Shown here one piece after another: positions 28,740 through 38,954 of a DNA stretch of 64,000 nucleotides. Within the stretch, counting starts at the first letter, position 1; every line of letters begins with the position of its first letter. The notes below the pieces were generated by a model. That model worked only from the letters and a program-made list of their open reading frames with translations, did not search any database and was not told where the DNA came from. The stretch comes from an uncultured Oligoflexia bacterium (GTDB lineage: Bacteria > Bdellovibrionota > Bacteriovoracia > Bacteriovoracales > Bacteriovoracaceae), in assembly GCA_913058265.1 (NCBI GenBank), contig CAJXPQ010000008.1:124001-188000 (forward strand), read 5' to 3'. A program made the position numbers and the translations under genes.

Positions 28740-29351
28740 ATGTTAGAGCATTACGCTAGTTTAATTATTAAAGCGATATTTATTGAAAATTTGGCACTAT
28801 CTTTCTTTCTAGGAATGTGTACGTTTTTAGCAGTATCACAAAAAGTAAAAACATCATTAGGTTTAGGTGTGGCCGTAATTGTTGTTCAAACTATTACAAT
28901 ACCAGTCAATAATTTACTGTATACTTACTTTCTGAAAGCCGGAGCGCTTGAGTGGGCAGGGTATGGACATGTAGATTTATCTTTCTTAGGATTAATTTCT
29001 TATATTGGTGTTATTGCAGCAATGGTTCAGATCTTAGAGATGGCCTTAGATAAATTTTTTCCAGTTCTCTATAACTCGTTAGGTATTTTCCTTCCATTAA
29101 TCACAGTTAACTGTGCCATTCTTGGTGGATCATTATTTATGGTTGAAAGAGATTATAACTTTGGTGAGTCAGTTGCTTATGGTCTTGGATCAAGTATTGG
29201 GTGGGCATTAGCTATCGCAATCCTTGCTGGGATTAGAGAGAAAATGGATTATTCAGATTCACCCGAAGGTATTAGAGGTCTAGGAATGACTTTTATGGTG
29301 TGTGGCCTTTTAGCAATTGTCTTTATGTCATTTGCGGGTATTTCACTCTAA
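28740..29351 (+). CDS. nqrE: Na+-NADH:quinone reductase subunit E
   Basis: A 203-residue integral membrane subunit homologous to RnfA. The N-terminal block [21 protein letters not shown] and [12 protein letters not shown] contain the conserved membrane cysteines. The last cysteine region [12 protein letters not shown] is present. Start has GGAGAAGAT upstream. Partner of nqrD. Confidence 0.96.
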   Translation: MLEHYASLIIKAIFIENLALSFFLGMCTFLAVSQKVKTSLGLGVAVIVVQTITIPVNNLLYTYFLKAGALEWAGYGHVDLSFLGLISYIGVIAAMVQILEMALDKFFPVLYNSLGIFLPLITVNCAILGGSLFMVERDYNFGESVAYGLGSSIGWALAIAILAGIREKMDYSDSPEGIRGLGMTFMVCGLLAIVFMSFAGISL

Positions 29352-29375
29352 GAAAATTAATTAAAGGAATATACT

Positions 29376-30599
29376 ATGAATGTAATTATTTTAGGTGTTG
29401 TGATGTTTACAGGAGTCATTCTACTTTTAGTGACTTTGATTCTTGTAGCTCGTAGAAAATTAGTTCCTCAAGGGGATATTAAAATTAATATAAACGGAGA
29501 GAAGAATATTGTCGTTTCTCCAGGAGATAAACTCTTAGGTGCTTTGGCAGCTGAGAAATTATTCTTGTCTTCTGCCTGTGGTGGCGGTGGAACTTGTGGC
29601 CAGTGTTTGGCACAAATTACTGAAGGTGGAGGAGATATTCTTCCAACTGAGTTATCACATATTTCGAAAAAAGATGCCAAAGATGGCTGGAGACTTGCGT
29701 GTCAGGTTACTTGTAAGCAAGACATGAAGGTCCATGTTCATGATGAAGTTTTTGGTGTTAAAAAGTGGATGTGTAAAGTTAGATCTAATGATTCAGTAGC
29801 AACCTTTATTAAAGAGTTGGTTCTTGATTTACCTGCTGGAGAGTCAGTACCATTTAAAGCTGGTGGATTTATTCAAATTGAGAGACCTGGTGGGTTAAAT
29901 ATCGACTTTAAAGATTTTGATATTGAAGATGAGTATCGTGGAGATTGGGATAAATTTGATCTATGGCAATTTAAATCAAATGAGCCAGAAGAAACAATTA
30001 GAGCTTACTCAATGGCAAATTACCCGGAAGAAGAAGGTATGATCATGCTTAATGTTCGTATCGCGACTCCTCCTCCAGGTATGAATCACGTACCTCCAGG
30101 AAAGATGTCATCATATATCTATGGCCTTAAAACTGGTGATGATTGTATGATTTCAGGACCATTTGGTGAATTTTTTGCAAGAGATACTGAGAAAGAAATG
30201 GTCTTTGTTGGTGGTGGTGCAGGAATGGCGCCGATGAGATCGCATATCTTTGATCAGTTCAAAAGATTAAACTCAAAAAGAAAGACAACTTTTTGGTACG
30301 GGGCAAGATCAAAAAGAGAAATGTTCTATGTTGAAGATTTCGATATGATTCAAAGAGAGAATGAAAACTTTAAATGGCATTGTGCTCTTTCTGATGCTCT
30401 TCCTGAAGACAACTGGGAAGGTCAAACTGGATTTATTCATAATGTTTTATATGAGCAATACTTGAAAGATCACCCAGCGCCAGAGGATTGTGAGTATTAC
30501 TTATGTGGACCTCCTATTATGAATCAATGTGTAATTGATATGCTTCTAGACTTAGGTGTCGAGGCAGATGATATTATGCTTGATGACTTTGGTGGTTAA
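29376..30599 (+). CDS. nqrF: Na+-NADH:quinone reductase subunit F
   Basis: A 407-residue entry subunit: an N-terminal membrane anchor, a plant-type ferredoxin domain with [2Fe-2S] cysteines ([15 protein letters not shown], and later LACQVTC), then FAD- and NADH-binding domains ([31 protein letters not shown]). Electrons enter here from NADH. A sigma-independent terminator follows directly. Confidence 0.97.
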   Translation: MNVIILGVVMFTGVILLLVTLILVARRKLVPQGDIKININGEKNIVVSPGDKLLGALAAEKLFLSSACGGGGTCGQCLAQITEGGGDILPTELSHISKKDAKDGWRLACQVTCKQDMKVHVHDEVFGVKKWMCKVRSNDSVATFIKELVLDLPAGESVPFKAGGFIQIERPGGLNIDFKDFDIEDEYRGDWDKFDLWQFKSNEPEETIRAYSMANYPEEEGMIMLNVRIATPPPGMNHVPPGKMSSYIYGLKTGDDCMISGPFGEFFARDTEKEMVFVGGGAGMAPMRSHIFDQFKRLNSKRKTTFWYGARSKREMFYVEDFDMIQRENENFKWHCALSDALPEDNWEGQTGFIHNVLYEQYLKDHPAPEDCEYYLCGPPIMNQCVIDMLLDLGVEADDIMLDDFGG

Positions 30600-30625
30600 T
30601 AGTCAAAAGATAATTTGTGTAATAT

Positions 30626-30651
30626 AAAGGGACTTTAGGGTCCCTTTTTTT
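30626..30651 (+). terminator. Terminator after nqrF, overlapping the apbE upstream region
   Basis: AAAGGGAC (30626-30633) pairs with GTCCCTTT (30640-30647), followed by six Ts. The T run ends directly before ATG 30652, so transcripts reaching apbE either read through or start here. This could keep ApbE levels below the NQR subunits. Confidence 0.65.
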
Positions 30652-30663
30652 ATGGAGAAAGAT

Positions 30664-31668
30664 TTGAATAAATTAATCTTTATCATTTTAACATTACTTT
30701 TAATTTCATGTAACTCTGAGACAAAGCTCGTTATTGTTGAAGGCGAGACTATGGGAACTTATTATCGAGTTACCACGTACTCAGCAGGTGATAAAGCTGG
30801 CTTAAAGGTGGATATCGATAAGTTCCTTATGCTTTTTAATAATATTTTTTCCACATATATTCCGACTTCAGAAATTTCAGAAATAAATAACAATAAATAT
30901 GCCGAAGTCGGTGTTACAGATACGATGAAAAAGCTATTGGAGCTATCACAAGATATTTCAAGAAAATCAAAAGGCTACTTTGATATAACAGTCGCTCCAA
31001 TAGTTAATGCTTGGGGCTTTGGTCCCGCTGGCAAGGTGCTTAAGCGACCAAGTGAAGAGGTCTTAACCGAACTGAAAAAAAATATTGGTTATTATAAACT
31101 GAAATTTAAAGAAAAAATTCTTTATAGAGAATCCAAAGCTGTGCAGCTCGACATGTCTGGGATCGCAAAGGGGTTTGGAGTAGATGAATTAGTTAAGTTT
31201 TTAGAATATCAAGGTTATGGAGACTTATTAGTTGATATCGGGGGAGAGGTTAGATCTCGCGGTAAGAAGACTGATGGAAGTCTGTGGAGAATTGGTATCG
31301 AAGGTCCCACTGAAACCTTAGGGAGTTCGATTTCGAAGGTCGTAGAGTTAGATAATATGGCACTTGCCACCTCTGGGAACTATAGGAATTATGTGAAATT
31401 TGGTGATACGGTTTTTGGACATACCATCGACCCCTTAACAGGAAAGCCGGCTAAACATAGAACAGTATCAGTTTCAGTTCTGTCAGAGTTCTGCGCAGAT
31501 GCTGATGCCTGGGCAACCGCTTTAATGGCAATGGGTTCAGACAAGGGACTTGATCTGGCCAATAAATATAATTTATTGGTTTATTTTCAAGTCCAAAAGA
31601 ATGCTAAGTTAGAGGTATTGACGAGTAGGGCATTTGATAAGTATATAAATAAGAAGAAAGGACTATAA
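30664..31668 (+). CDS. apbE: FAD:protein FMN transferase
   Basis: ApbE attaches FMN to threonine residues of NqrB and NqrC. It is a lipoprotein (NKLIFIILTLLLISC lipobox). The start is uncertain: TTG 30664 has GGAGAAAG upstream and gives the tidy signal, while ATG 30652 sits right after the T run with no binding site. Family motifs are DMSGIAKGFGVD, LVDIGGEV, GNYRNY and HTIDPLTGKP. It follows nqrF, a typical position. Confidence 0.93.
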   Translation: MNKLIFIILTLLLISCNSETKLVIVEGETMGTYYRVTTYSAGDKAGLKVDIDKFLMLFNNIFSTYIPTSEISEINNNKYAEVGVTDTMKKLLELSQDISRKSKGYFDITVAPIVNAWGFGPAGKVLKRPSEEVLTELKKNIGYYKLKFKEKILYRESKAVQLDMSGIAKGFGVDELVKFLEYQGYGDLLVDIGGEVRSRGKKTDGSLWRIGIEGPTETLGSSISKVVELDNMALATSGNYRNYVKFGDTVFGHTIDPLTGKPAKHRTVSVSVLSEFCADADAWATALMAMGSDKGLDLANKYNLLVYFQVQKNAKLEVLTSRAFDKYINKKKGL

Positions 31669-31669
31669 T

Positions 31670-31885
31670 ATGGATACTTTACTTATTACTTGTGGCGTTT
31701 TTCTTATCGCATTTGCTGGTATGTCCGTTGGCGTGATCGTTGCTGACAAAACTATTAAGGGCTCTTGCGGCGGAATCAGTGCTTTATTTGGAAAATCGGC
31801 GTGCGACTTGTGTGCTTTGAAAGATAAGTGTGACTCTTCAGGCAGAGAAATCTGTGAAGAGGGCGAGGAAGAAACAAACTGTTAG
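31670..31885 (+). CDS. nqrM: Na+-NQR maturation protein
   Basis: A 71-residue protein with one N-terminal membrane helix and the cysteine pattern IKGSCGG...CDLCALKDKC, the signature of NqrM, which is needed to build the iron site of NqrD/NqrE. It directly follows apbE. The final three codons overlap the convergent barrel gene: the two stop codons share bases 31883-31884. Confidence 0.92.
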   Translation: MDTLLITCGVFLIAFAGMSVGVIVADKTIKGSCGGISALFGKSACDLCALKDKCDSSGREICEEGEEETNC

Positions 31886-32838
31886 TACAGTGAAATTCTA
31901 AAGTCTAATCCAATGGCAGATTTCTTTAATGATGCTTCTTCAATACCAACCTGTAAAAAGGTACCTGCGTACATTCCATAATCAATATTAAAGTCCAGCG
32001 CTATTTCTGCAACATCATCCATGTTTTTATTAAAGACTTCAGTATCATTTATTTCATCACCTTTCTGATCCCAGTCAAATATCAGTGACGATTTCAAGGT
32101 AGTGTAGTCATTTAATGAGTAGTTTGCATATGGACTTACAGATACCAGTAGAGTTTGGTATCTGTTTGGAACATTACATGGAACGCCTCCACAATCAGGA
32201 AACTCCACATTATTCTTAAAATAATTACGTTGGATAGAGGCTTGTAAACCTGTACTTAGTGCAGGGTTAGTATGGCGAAAACTAATTGTAGGCTCTATTC
32301 CAAGTCCATAAAGCCTTTCTTCATTAAGAGAAGAATTTGTAGAAGCAAATTCGTAGAAGTAATTGGAACTGATAGAGAAATTTTTATGAGTATAAATATT
32401 TGATACAAATAAATTAATTCTTTTATTGTTGTCTGAGATATCTCTTTCTCTCTTACTTGTGAACTTTGAGCCATCCCATTTGTTTTGATAAAACTCTATG
32501 TCTTTATTTATGTCCTCTTGAAAGGTGTATGTGTAGGACAAGGTGTAATCCTTAGCGATACCGTACCCCAGCTTTAAAGAGTGATAATATTGATTGGATG
32601 CCGTAGAGTCTTGATCGAGTCCAAAGATATCTTGGCCTGTTTTAAATCTATTATAAGTAGCACCATCTTGATAATCATTAGATAGAGAAGGGCCCAAGTA
32701 TCTTACGCCATAGTTAAAACTAAGTTTCTCTGTATAGTTTCTAAAGAGAGGTTTCTCTTGCTTCTTTGTCAGTGTATTTGTCACTGCAAATGAAGAAGTT
32801 GAAACAAGAACTGTAAGCAGCAGAGTAAGTTTTTTCAT
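31882..32838 (-). CDS. Putative outer-membrane beta-barrel protein (operon gene 3)
   Basis: A 318-residue protein with a signal peptide (MKKLTLLLTVLVSTSSFA). The mature part is made of alternating polar/aromatic strands (YEFAST, FDWDQKGDEI, LDFNIDY) and ends in FRISLY, an aromatic C-terminal residue as used for BAM recognition. This points to an outer-membrane barrel of perhaps 12-14 strands. Its start overlaps the stop of the 690-residue gene by one base, so the two are translationally coupled. No specific family is recognised. Confidence 0.7.
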   Translation of the reverse strand: MKKLTLLLTVLVSTSSFAVTNTLTKKQEKPLFRNYTEKLSFNYGVRYLGPSLSNDYQDGATYNRFKTGQDIFGLDQDSTASNQYYHSLKLGYGIAKDYTLSYTYTFQEDINKDIEFYQNKWDGSKFTSKRERDISDNNKRINLFVSNIYTHKNFSISSNYFYEFASTNSSLNEERLYGLGIEPTISFRHTNPALSTGLQASIQRNYFKNNVEFPDCGGVPCNVPNRYQTLLVSVSPYANYSLNDYTTLKSSLIFDWDQKGDEINDTEVFNKNMDDVAEIALDFNIDYGMYAGTFLQVGIEEASLKKSAIGLDFRISLY

Positions 32839-34910
32839 TATATTGTGCTGCCTTTTTGTTGCTCTGCTTGTGCGTAAACACCAGAGTTGAATAGTTTATC
32901 TCTTTCAATTAAATATTGCTTAATGTTGTTTATAACATTTTCACGAAGCTTAGCTTCATTATCGTACTTAAGATCATTAACAAGCTCTTTCTTAATGGAA
33001 ACGTATTCCATGGTAAGATTATGAAACATATTTTCCATATACTGATTCATAGAAGATTTTGCTGTTGTACTTTCTGCCCCAACATTGTCTAGGTTGTATC
33101 TATAAGTCATAGCGCCAATCTCACTTCTTTTTGCCGAGTAGATTGTTTGCATTAACCAGATGGCATTTCTTACTGACCATGTATAGGCCTGGAGAGCAAA
33201 TGATGAAGCTTCCTGCTTTTTATTTTGTTGCATGAAGAGAACTTCCCACTGTCTTTTCATATACTTTCTATGCTCATCAGAGCTTAAGAAATCTTTTTGT
33301 CTAAACAGTTTTGAATTTTTCTTCAGCGTATCTAGCACACTAGATCCCTCAATACGCATTTTTGCAAACTTCTTACCAAGAAGCTCTACGTTCTGATGTG
33401 TTTTTGGAGAGTTTGCTATACCGATTTGGCTTAGCTTCTCTGCCATTCTTTTAAAGAAAACAAATTGTCTACCAACGTAATAATTTCTTTCAGTTTGCTC
33501 ACCCTCTTCATCTACAACGATATATGGGTGATCAATAAAAAATTGTCCAACTTTCTGCCAAATATAGAATTGAAGTTCTAGAGTTCGTTCTTTTTCATTA
33601 TTTAAAAAGGCTAAAAACCTTGCATCAAGATTATTGTTAAACTTTATTTTTCCTTCAATATCTTCTAGGTATAGCTCCATCTCCATCCAAGCAGCCTCAG
33701 CAGTAAGAGGAAAGTTAAACTGAGTTTCAAATTGCTCAATACGTCCCATTCTTTCAGAGAAAACCATATCTTCCTCATAAGATATTTGCATAGCTTTGAA
33801 GTTACTCATACGCTCATCCCAAGACACTCGTTTGCCTAGTGGCATGGGTGCATTTGCGCTTGATTGCTTTGTTGAGACTTTATCAACCATATTTATGGAC
33901 TCTTCATTCTTCGCCATTTCAGACTGTGGTAACTCTTTACCTTCCATCACTTTTGTAATCGCGATATATGAATTTCTAACCTTTCCAACCGCCCACATGG
34001 CATGTGGATTCATAGGTTGAGTTATAAAGTAAAAAGTAAAGGGGCCGTATATCGCTAGGGCGACAGAGTATCCAAGGTTACTTTTAACGGTATTAGCAAA
34101 CCAAAAGAGGTTTCCAAGAGTATATTTATACATGGATCCAAAAAAATTATTCACAGGTCTTGCTTTAAATAACTGAAACTTTACTTTTAAGTTTAGAACC
34201 ATAACCACAAAGTCATATAGCATAAATTGGAAAGCATGAGCTCTCCTTTTAGTTGCTAGAACTTGATTTCGTAACTGTTTAAGTTGATCAAATATTATTT
34301 GACGCTCAGTCCATTTTAAAACAGCGTCTCGCTCGACTTTAAAAATTTCGATATTGATGTTCTTAAGAGCAGAATCTTTAATCCCATCATTTGCTGAGAG
34401 GTGAATTTTTTGTTCATTATAGAATACTTTTAGTAATTCTTCATAGAACTTAATTCTTCCTGTGTTTCCGTAATTAACAGTTGCACCTTGATACTCTACA
34501 TGCAGGATATTGTAGATATGATTAATGAATGGACTCGTTGGGTCCATAGCAATGGAAGTATAGTATAGACATTGACCATCAAGTGAACTCGATTTGTAGA
34601 AGAAGTTACCTTCTTGGTCATAATAGTCATATTCTTCATTTAAGTAATTGTTGATAAATGTTTTCTTATAGACAACATATGTACCACTTACAAGTGTTCC
34701 TAGATAAAGCTGTGCGATGAGCTCATCCTTTACCCAGTAGTTATAACCACTCATACCGTTGTAACCGTGAACATCATCAATTCTAATGGAATCAGGCAGT
34801 TTTGTATGACTACCATCATCCTTTAAAATACAGGCCAGTCGTTCTTCCAGAGTCTTGGTCTGTGACATCACTAAATCGGTAAGTTGAGTATATGCGTTTG
34901 CACTTCCCAT
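32838..34910 (-). CDS. 690-residue protein of unknown function (operon gene 2)
   Basis: The start at 34910 follows GAGGATAACAA. The product has no N-terminal signal. It is rich in aromatic residues and lysine; one or two hydrophobic helices lie near residues 240 and 285 (GYSVALAIYGPFTFYFITQ). The second half is helical and highly charged, with repeated Trp/Tyr/Phe. No family recognised. It lies 16 bases downstream of the ATP-grasp gene and 1 base overlaps the barrel gene, so the three genes form an operon and probably work together. Confidence 0.7.
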   Translation of the reverse strand: MGSANAYTQLTDLVMSQTKTLEERLACILKDDGSHTKLPDSIRIDDVHGYNGMSGYNYWVKDELIAQLYLGTLVSGTYVVYKKTFINNYLNEEYDYYDQEGNFFYKSSSLDGQCLYYTSIAMDPTSPFINHIYNILHVEYQGATVNYGNTGRIKFYEELLKVFYNEQKIHLSANDGIKDSALKNINIEIFKVERDAVLKWTERQIIFDQLKQLRNQVLATKRRAHAFQFMLYDFVVMVLNLKVKFQLFKARPVNNFFGSMYKYTLGNLFWFANTVKSNLGYSVALAIYGPFTFYFITQPMNPHAMWAVGKVRNSYIAITKVMEGKELPQSEMAKNEESINMVDKVSTKQSSANAPMPLGKRVSWDERMSNFKAMQISYEEDMVFSERMGRIEQFETQFNFPLTAEAAWMEMELYLEDIEGKIKFNNNLDARFLAFLNNEKERTLELQFYIWQKVGQFFIDHPYIVVDEEGEQTERNYYVGRQFVFFKRMAEKLSQIGIANSPKTHQNVELLGKKFAKMRIEGSSVLDTLKKNSKLFRQKDFLSSDEHRKYMKRQWEVLFMQQNKKQEASSFALQAYTWSVRNAIWLMQTIYSAKRSEIGAMTYRYNLDNVGAESTTAKSSMNQYMENMFHNLTMEYVSIKKELVNDLKYDNEAKLRENVINNIKQYLIERDKLFNSGVYAQAEQQKGSTI

Positions 34911-34926
34911 TTGTTATCCTCTTTTA

Positions 34927-37900
34927 CTATTGCTGAGTTTGGTTATAGCTACTTCCTACTGTCACCGGAGTGATAATTGGAACTAGTTTTAGGTTCTCTT
35001 CTTCACTATCAGCTCTATCAAAACTTACACCGTGATATTGGTGAGAAGCAATAATTCTTAATGCTTCCCAGTTTGCTATAGGCATTCTGGCAGCTTCTAG
35101 AATTTCATCTGCATAGTAGTTAATTTGGTTTTCATTTGCTGCTGGCATTGCCGCTGCTATGGCATCAATATTTATATTTAAGCCAAGCTCTTGAGCAAAT
35201 AATATGTTCTTTGTATTCTCAAGTGCAGGTAGTACTTCTTGTAACGCCTTAACCTTTGTCCCTGAACTCTTTGGCATTGTGTAGCCAAGTAGTGATCCAT
35301 ATTCATTAAGCATTGATTCCCAAGCACTATCACTAGTACGAATGGCCTTATCAAGGTCTTTCATAATATGCTTCTTAGAGTCACTTTCAATTCTATCAGC
35401 ATAACCGTAAAGAGGTTTTCTATCACTTGAGATATCAGCATCAACTTTTTCTAGTGTTCTCTGGTTAGATCCTAAAAAGTTTCCATAGTAATTTAAAAAC
35501 TTTGATATTGATAAACCACCATCTTTCAGTGCTCTTTTCTCAGCATTCATTGAGTGCTTAATTTGTTGATAGTGAATGAGCTCATGTCCTGCAGTATAGA
35601 TCATTACAAAAGGGTTGATCTGATCTCTTATCCATACATATACGTCACTGTCTGAGTAAAGTCCGTGTGATGCACGCTTCTTTGCAAAACATTCACCAGC
35701 AAATTCTCTTTTATCTAATTTATGCTTTTTCAGAGCACTCTCTTTTAGAATAGAAATTCTATTTGGAGTTAACTCTGAAGTAAAAATAGAATCTAATGTT
35801 AACCCTTGCTCTTTAGCAAAGTGCTCTATATTAAATTTTGCGTAAGGTGCAATATCTAGTAGAGATATTAGCGATTCCTTGTCTGTCTTATTTTGATCAA
35901 TAATCTCCTGGTACTTTGCTAGGATTGGAAACTTGCCAAAATGAACTTCTCTTTTCGAGCGAATAAAAGCTTCTCGTTTCTCTGGCGAAAGCGTGTTCGA
36001 AAGAGAAATTGTCTTTTTCCATTCATTTCTTGCTCTAAGTAGTTCTTTATCAATGTGTCCACTTTCAATTAAAGATTGCTTTGATCGCATCTCTAGTTGT
36101 GAAGCAACTTTTATTTCTTTATCAGTGTCTCGTTTTCCGAGATATAAAGTTTCAAATTGTAATTGAGTAACATCAGCATCAAGGTCAAAGAGTTCAGCGA
36201 ATGATGCTATCTTTGGCGAAGCATTTAGTCTTCCCTTAACTGTGGCACAAAATTCCTTAAGGTATCTCTTTATAATTTTCTTTGAGGACATTGTAATGGT
36301 AAAGTCCGGTCTTTCTTTAAGGATAACTCTCTTCAATAGTCGATCTACTCTTGTTAGAGTTGCCTTGAACCCATCGTCTTTTATGTAAGAGGATAGGGCA
36401 GACAGCTCTTCTAGCATTACAAGATCAAGTGCTCTATCTTCAGCACTATAGTTTAGTAGTACATGATCTGTGCTTATGACTCTCATATTGTCGATAATAT
36501 CTCTTATAGCTTTCATCTCTGGCTGAGTATCATGCTCTTTCAGAATTACTACCAACTTTAACTGTGAGTCACCGATGAATTCTTTGTACTCTTTGATATC
36601 TGCTTTCGAGATTTTCGTCTCTAATAGGTCAATAATTTTATAAATCGACTCGATTGATCTTGGGTGTACAAAAGATAAGATTTCTTTTAATTGTATTTTA
36701 ATTGCTTCTGCAAGGTTTAAGAACACTTGTCCCTGACATTGCTCAGTTGCTAGTAGTCTGTTTGCCTCTTTAAGCATTCTTGAAACTTGAACCATTTGAG
36801 CCGCTACAAATACTGGAAGACCTGTATCAATTCTTACAGCTTCAAGTTCTTTTACTAATTCTTTTGCTGTTACAGCTTCTTTATTTTGCGTATCATCTAT
36901 AATGACAAATGGGGCATACCCTCCACCTGCAGATGTATTTACAATCGAACTCATTCTTCCTTTTTCTTGAGGAGCATATCGAACAAGAGCATTGTGAGAC
37001 ATTCTTGGCAATTTTTGCTTTCCTGCACCAAAAAAGATCCATGTTCTAATATCGGCAGCCAAATTTGCAAATTTATACCCCTCTGCTTTTCTTTGTACAG
37101 CGACTGGTATTCTTGCAATCTTTACAAGCTGTTGGTAGGCAAAGTCTTCAGGATTCTCTCGAATCATTTCAAGAACTTCTTCTTTTACATTTTTTGGAAG
37201 TGTCTTTAAAATATAGACACCTTGGCCACCGGCGAGAGAAGGTGCTTTTACTACCCACTCATCTGGGTTTTGTTCGATGATCTCAACCGACTTTCTAGTT
37301 GGTGGTAGAGTTTGTGGAGGGCGTATTTGATTACCTTCCGTACTTAACCCTGCTTTCTCGATCTTATGTCCAAAAAACTTTGGAGCATAATACGTAAGTG
37401 TTGCTAGGATAATTTTGTTATCAACTATTCTGTTAAGGCCACCCATGTATATCTTTCTGTTGATTATGGCATCAATGATTCCTGGAATTGCGTAGTCTGA
37501 TTCCAGTGGAATTGGCTTTCCGCTTGAATCATAAACGATTTGACCTTCGTCTTCTTCGTCTTTGATAAGGTTATCTCTTAGAAATAGTTCTTCAGCTGAA
37601 TCTGGATCTTTCATAAATAGACCTTTTTCTGGGTCATAAAGAGCTGAATCAGCGTTGATTCTAGAATATACTCCTGTCACTATTGGATTCTCTGTTGATA
37701 CTGTTCGTAGTCTTATATAACCTTCATCATCTTGATAAAGTTGATCTGCATCTGTATAAATTAAACCAGAGTATGCAGCAAGTTGGTGAATTTCCGGTGC
37801 AGCACCATTTTGCCCACCTGGCGGTAATAATATTTGAATCCCATCTTTTCTTTTAGTCCAAGCTTCTCCGAGAGATTTATAAGTTTCACCTAGAATTTTG

Positions 37901-38655
37901 AAATGATCATTTGGCATCATATTACCAAGGTCATCAAGAATCTCTGGGTTATTATTATATATTCCTTGAAGGACATTTAAATTATTTGAAGCACCTGAAG
38001 GAGAACCTGCATTTAATTCTAGTATTCTAAACGGAAGCCCTGGTAACTCATCTTCATTATTTTTAGCTATGAGGTTAGGGAAGCTATTTGATTGTGTAAT
38101 ATAGTCATCAACTAATACAAGGTCTAGTCCGACGTTATCTAGAAATGGATACTTCTTCATATTAGGGTGATGTAACTGTGGAAAGTAGTTTGAAGACGAT
38201 TCAATTGCCGTAATAAAGACTTCTCTAACTGAGGTTGGAAGACTTTTAACAAACTTTGCTGAAGCAATATCTTTTGATCCATAAATATCTTGAAGTACTG
38301 CCCGTAGAGAAATAATTAGTTTTTGGGCCGCAAACTCCACATCATTAAAAAGAGACTTTTGAATTGGAACAATAGTCGTTGTACATGGAACGGTAAAAGT
38401 TTTATGTTCGCCACTAAGTGTCTTTTTAGAGAATGTTAAATCCCTTGCTTTTAAGAATTTGGTAAGTTTTTTACTTTCTTGGTAGTGGTTTGACACTTCC
38501 ATATTCAAGAGCCTATCGGTAATTGGCTTAGCGTGTTTGTAGCCTCTGCGAAGCTTAGCCTTGCTGAAAAGATAGTTAGATACCTGAACTTCAGATTTAC
38601 CAATAAATCCACGATTCGGGTTGTACAATGAATTTGTTCTAGTGTTGTCTTTCAC
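34927..38655 (-). CDS. Giant ATP-grasp protein with C-terminal HExxH region (operon gene 1)
   Basis: The start is placed at GTG 38655, which has GAGG five bases upstream (an in-frame TTG at 38736 has none). The 1242-residue product contains a circularly permuted ATP-grasp-like domain at about residues 200-600: RILELNAGSPSGASNNL, then LLPPGGQNGA, KAPSLAGGQGVYIL (phosphate-binding loop near 470) and LPRMSHNALVRYAP. Such enzymes usually form peptide-like amide bonds on a carboxylate. Residues ~700-1000 are mainly helical. Near residue 1025 lies HELIHYQQIKHS, an HExxH zinc-protease-type motif. The whole combination is not a family I recognise. First gene of the operon. Confidence 0.72.
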   Translation of the reverse strand: MKDNTRTNSLYNPNRGFIGKSEVQVSNYLFSKAKLRRGYKHAKPITDRLLNMEVSNHYQESKKLTKFLKARDLTFSKKTLSGEHKTFTVPCTTTIVPIQKSLFNDVEFAAQKLIISLRAVLQDIYGSKDIASAKFVKSLPTSVREVFITAIESSSNYFPQLHHPNMKKYPFLDNVGLDLVLVDDYITQSNSFPNLIAKNNEDELPGLPFRILELNAGSPSGASNNLNVLQGIYNNNPEILDDLGNMMPNDHFKILGETYKSLGEAWTKRKDGIQILLPPGGQNGAAPEIHQLAAYSGLIYTDADQLYQDDEGYIRLRTVSTENPIVTGVYSRINADSALYDPEKGLFMKDPDSAEELFLRDNLIKDEEDEGQIVYDSSGKPIPLESDYAIPGIIDAIINRKIYMGGLNRIVDNKIILATLTYYAPKFFGHKIEKAGLSTEGNQIRPPQTLPPTRKSVEIIEQNPDEWVVKAPSLAGGQGVYILKTLPKNVKEEVLEMIRENPEDFAYQQLVKIARIPVAVQRKAEGYKFANLAADIRTWIFFGAGKQKLPRMSHNALVRYAPQEKGRMSSIVNTSAGGGYAPFVIIDDTQNKEAVTAKELVKELEAVRIDTGLPVFVAAQMVQVSRMLKEANRLLATEQCQGQVFLNLAEAIKIQLKEILSFVHPRSIESIYKIIDLLETKISKADIKEYKEFIGDSQLKLVVILKEHDTQPEMKAIRDIIDNMRVISTDHVLLNYSAEDRALDLVMLEELSALSSYIKDDGFKATLTRVDRLLKRVILKERPDFTITMSSKKIIKRYLKEFCATVKGRLNASPKIASFAELFDLDADVTQLQFETLYLGKRDTDKEIKVASQLEMRSKQSLIESGHIDKELLRARNEWKKTISLSNTLSPEKREAFIRSKREVHFGKFPILAKYQEIIDQNKTDKESLISLLDIAPYAKFNIEHFAKEQGLTLDSIFTSELTPNRISILKESALKKHKLDKREFAGECFAKKRASHGLYSDSDVYVWIRDQINPFVMIYTAGHELIHYQQIKHSMNAEKRALKDGGLSISKFLNYYGNFLGSNQRTLEKVDADISSDRKPLYGYADRIESDSKKHIMKDLDKAIRTSDSAWESMLNEYGSLLGYTMPKSSGTKVKALQEVLPALENTKNILFAQELGLNINIDAIAAAMPAANENQINYYADEILEAARMPIANWEALRIIASHQYHGVSFDRADSEEENLKLVPIITPVTVGSSYNQTQQ

Positions 38656-38954
38656 ATATACCTCTGTTTTTAGCGATTTCAGTAGGTTACGGTCCGTGTA
38701 AAATACTTGATTGTTATATACAGTTAATATACACAATTATTTGATTCGGTGCAATAACTTTTTACACATTGCAATATTCTTGTTGATTTTTTCTACATTC
38801 TTGAGATATAAAAGTTGATTTTATTAAAAAGCGACCAATATATGGACAGTTTCAATCATTTATCGAAAATATTACTCCTGTGAATTATTTTTAGTCAGTC
38901 ATGATGTGGCAAGAATATATTTGTTCTTCGGATTTATTAGTATAAAGTGTCCTC

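Noticed and set aside
24825-30599. RNF complex instead of NQR
   Set aside because: Subunits A and B are of the NQR type, subunit F has the fused ferredoxin-FAD-NADH layout, and nqrM follows. Only subunits D and E are shared in kind with RNF.
36886-37280. Plus-strand frames of about 70-107 codons inside the ATP-grasp gene
   Set aside because: They are antisense to a clear coding frame and have no binding site or protein-like composition.
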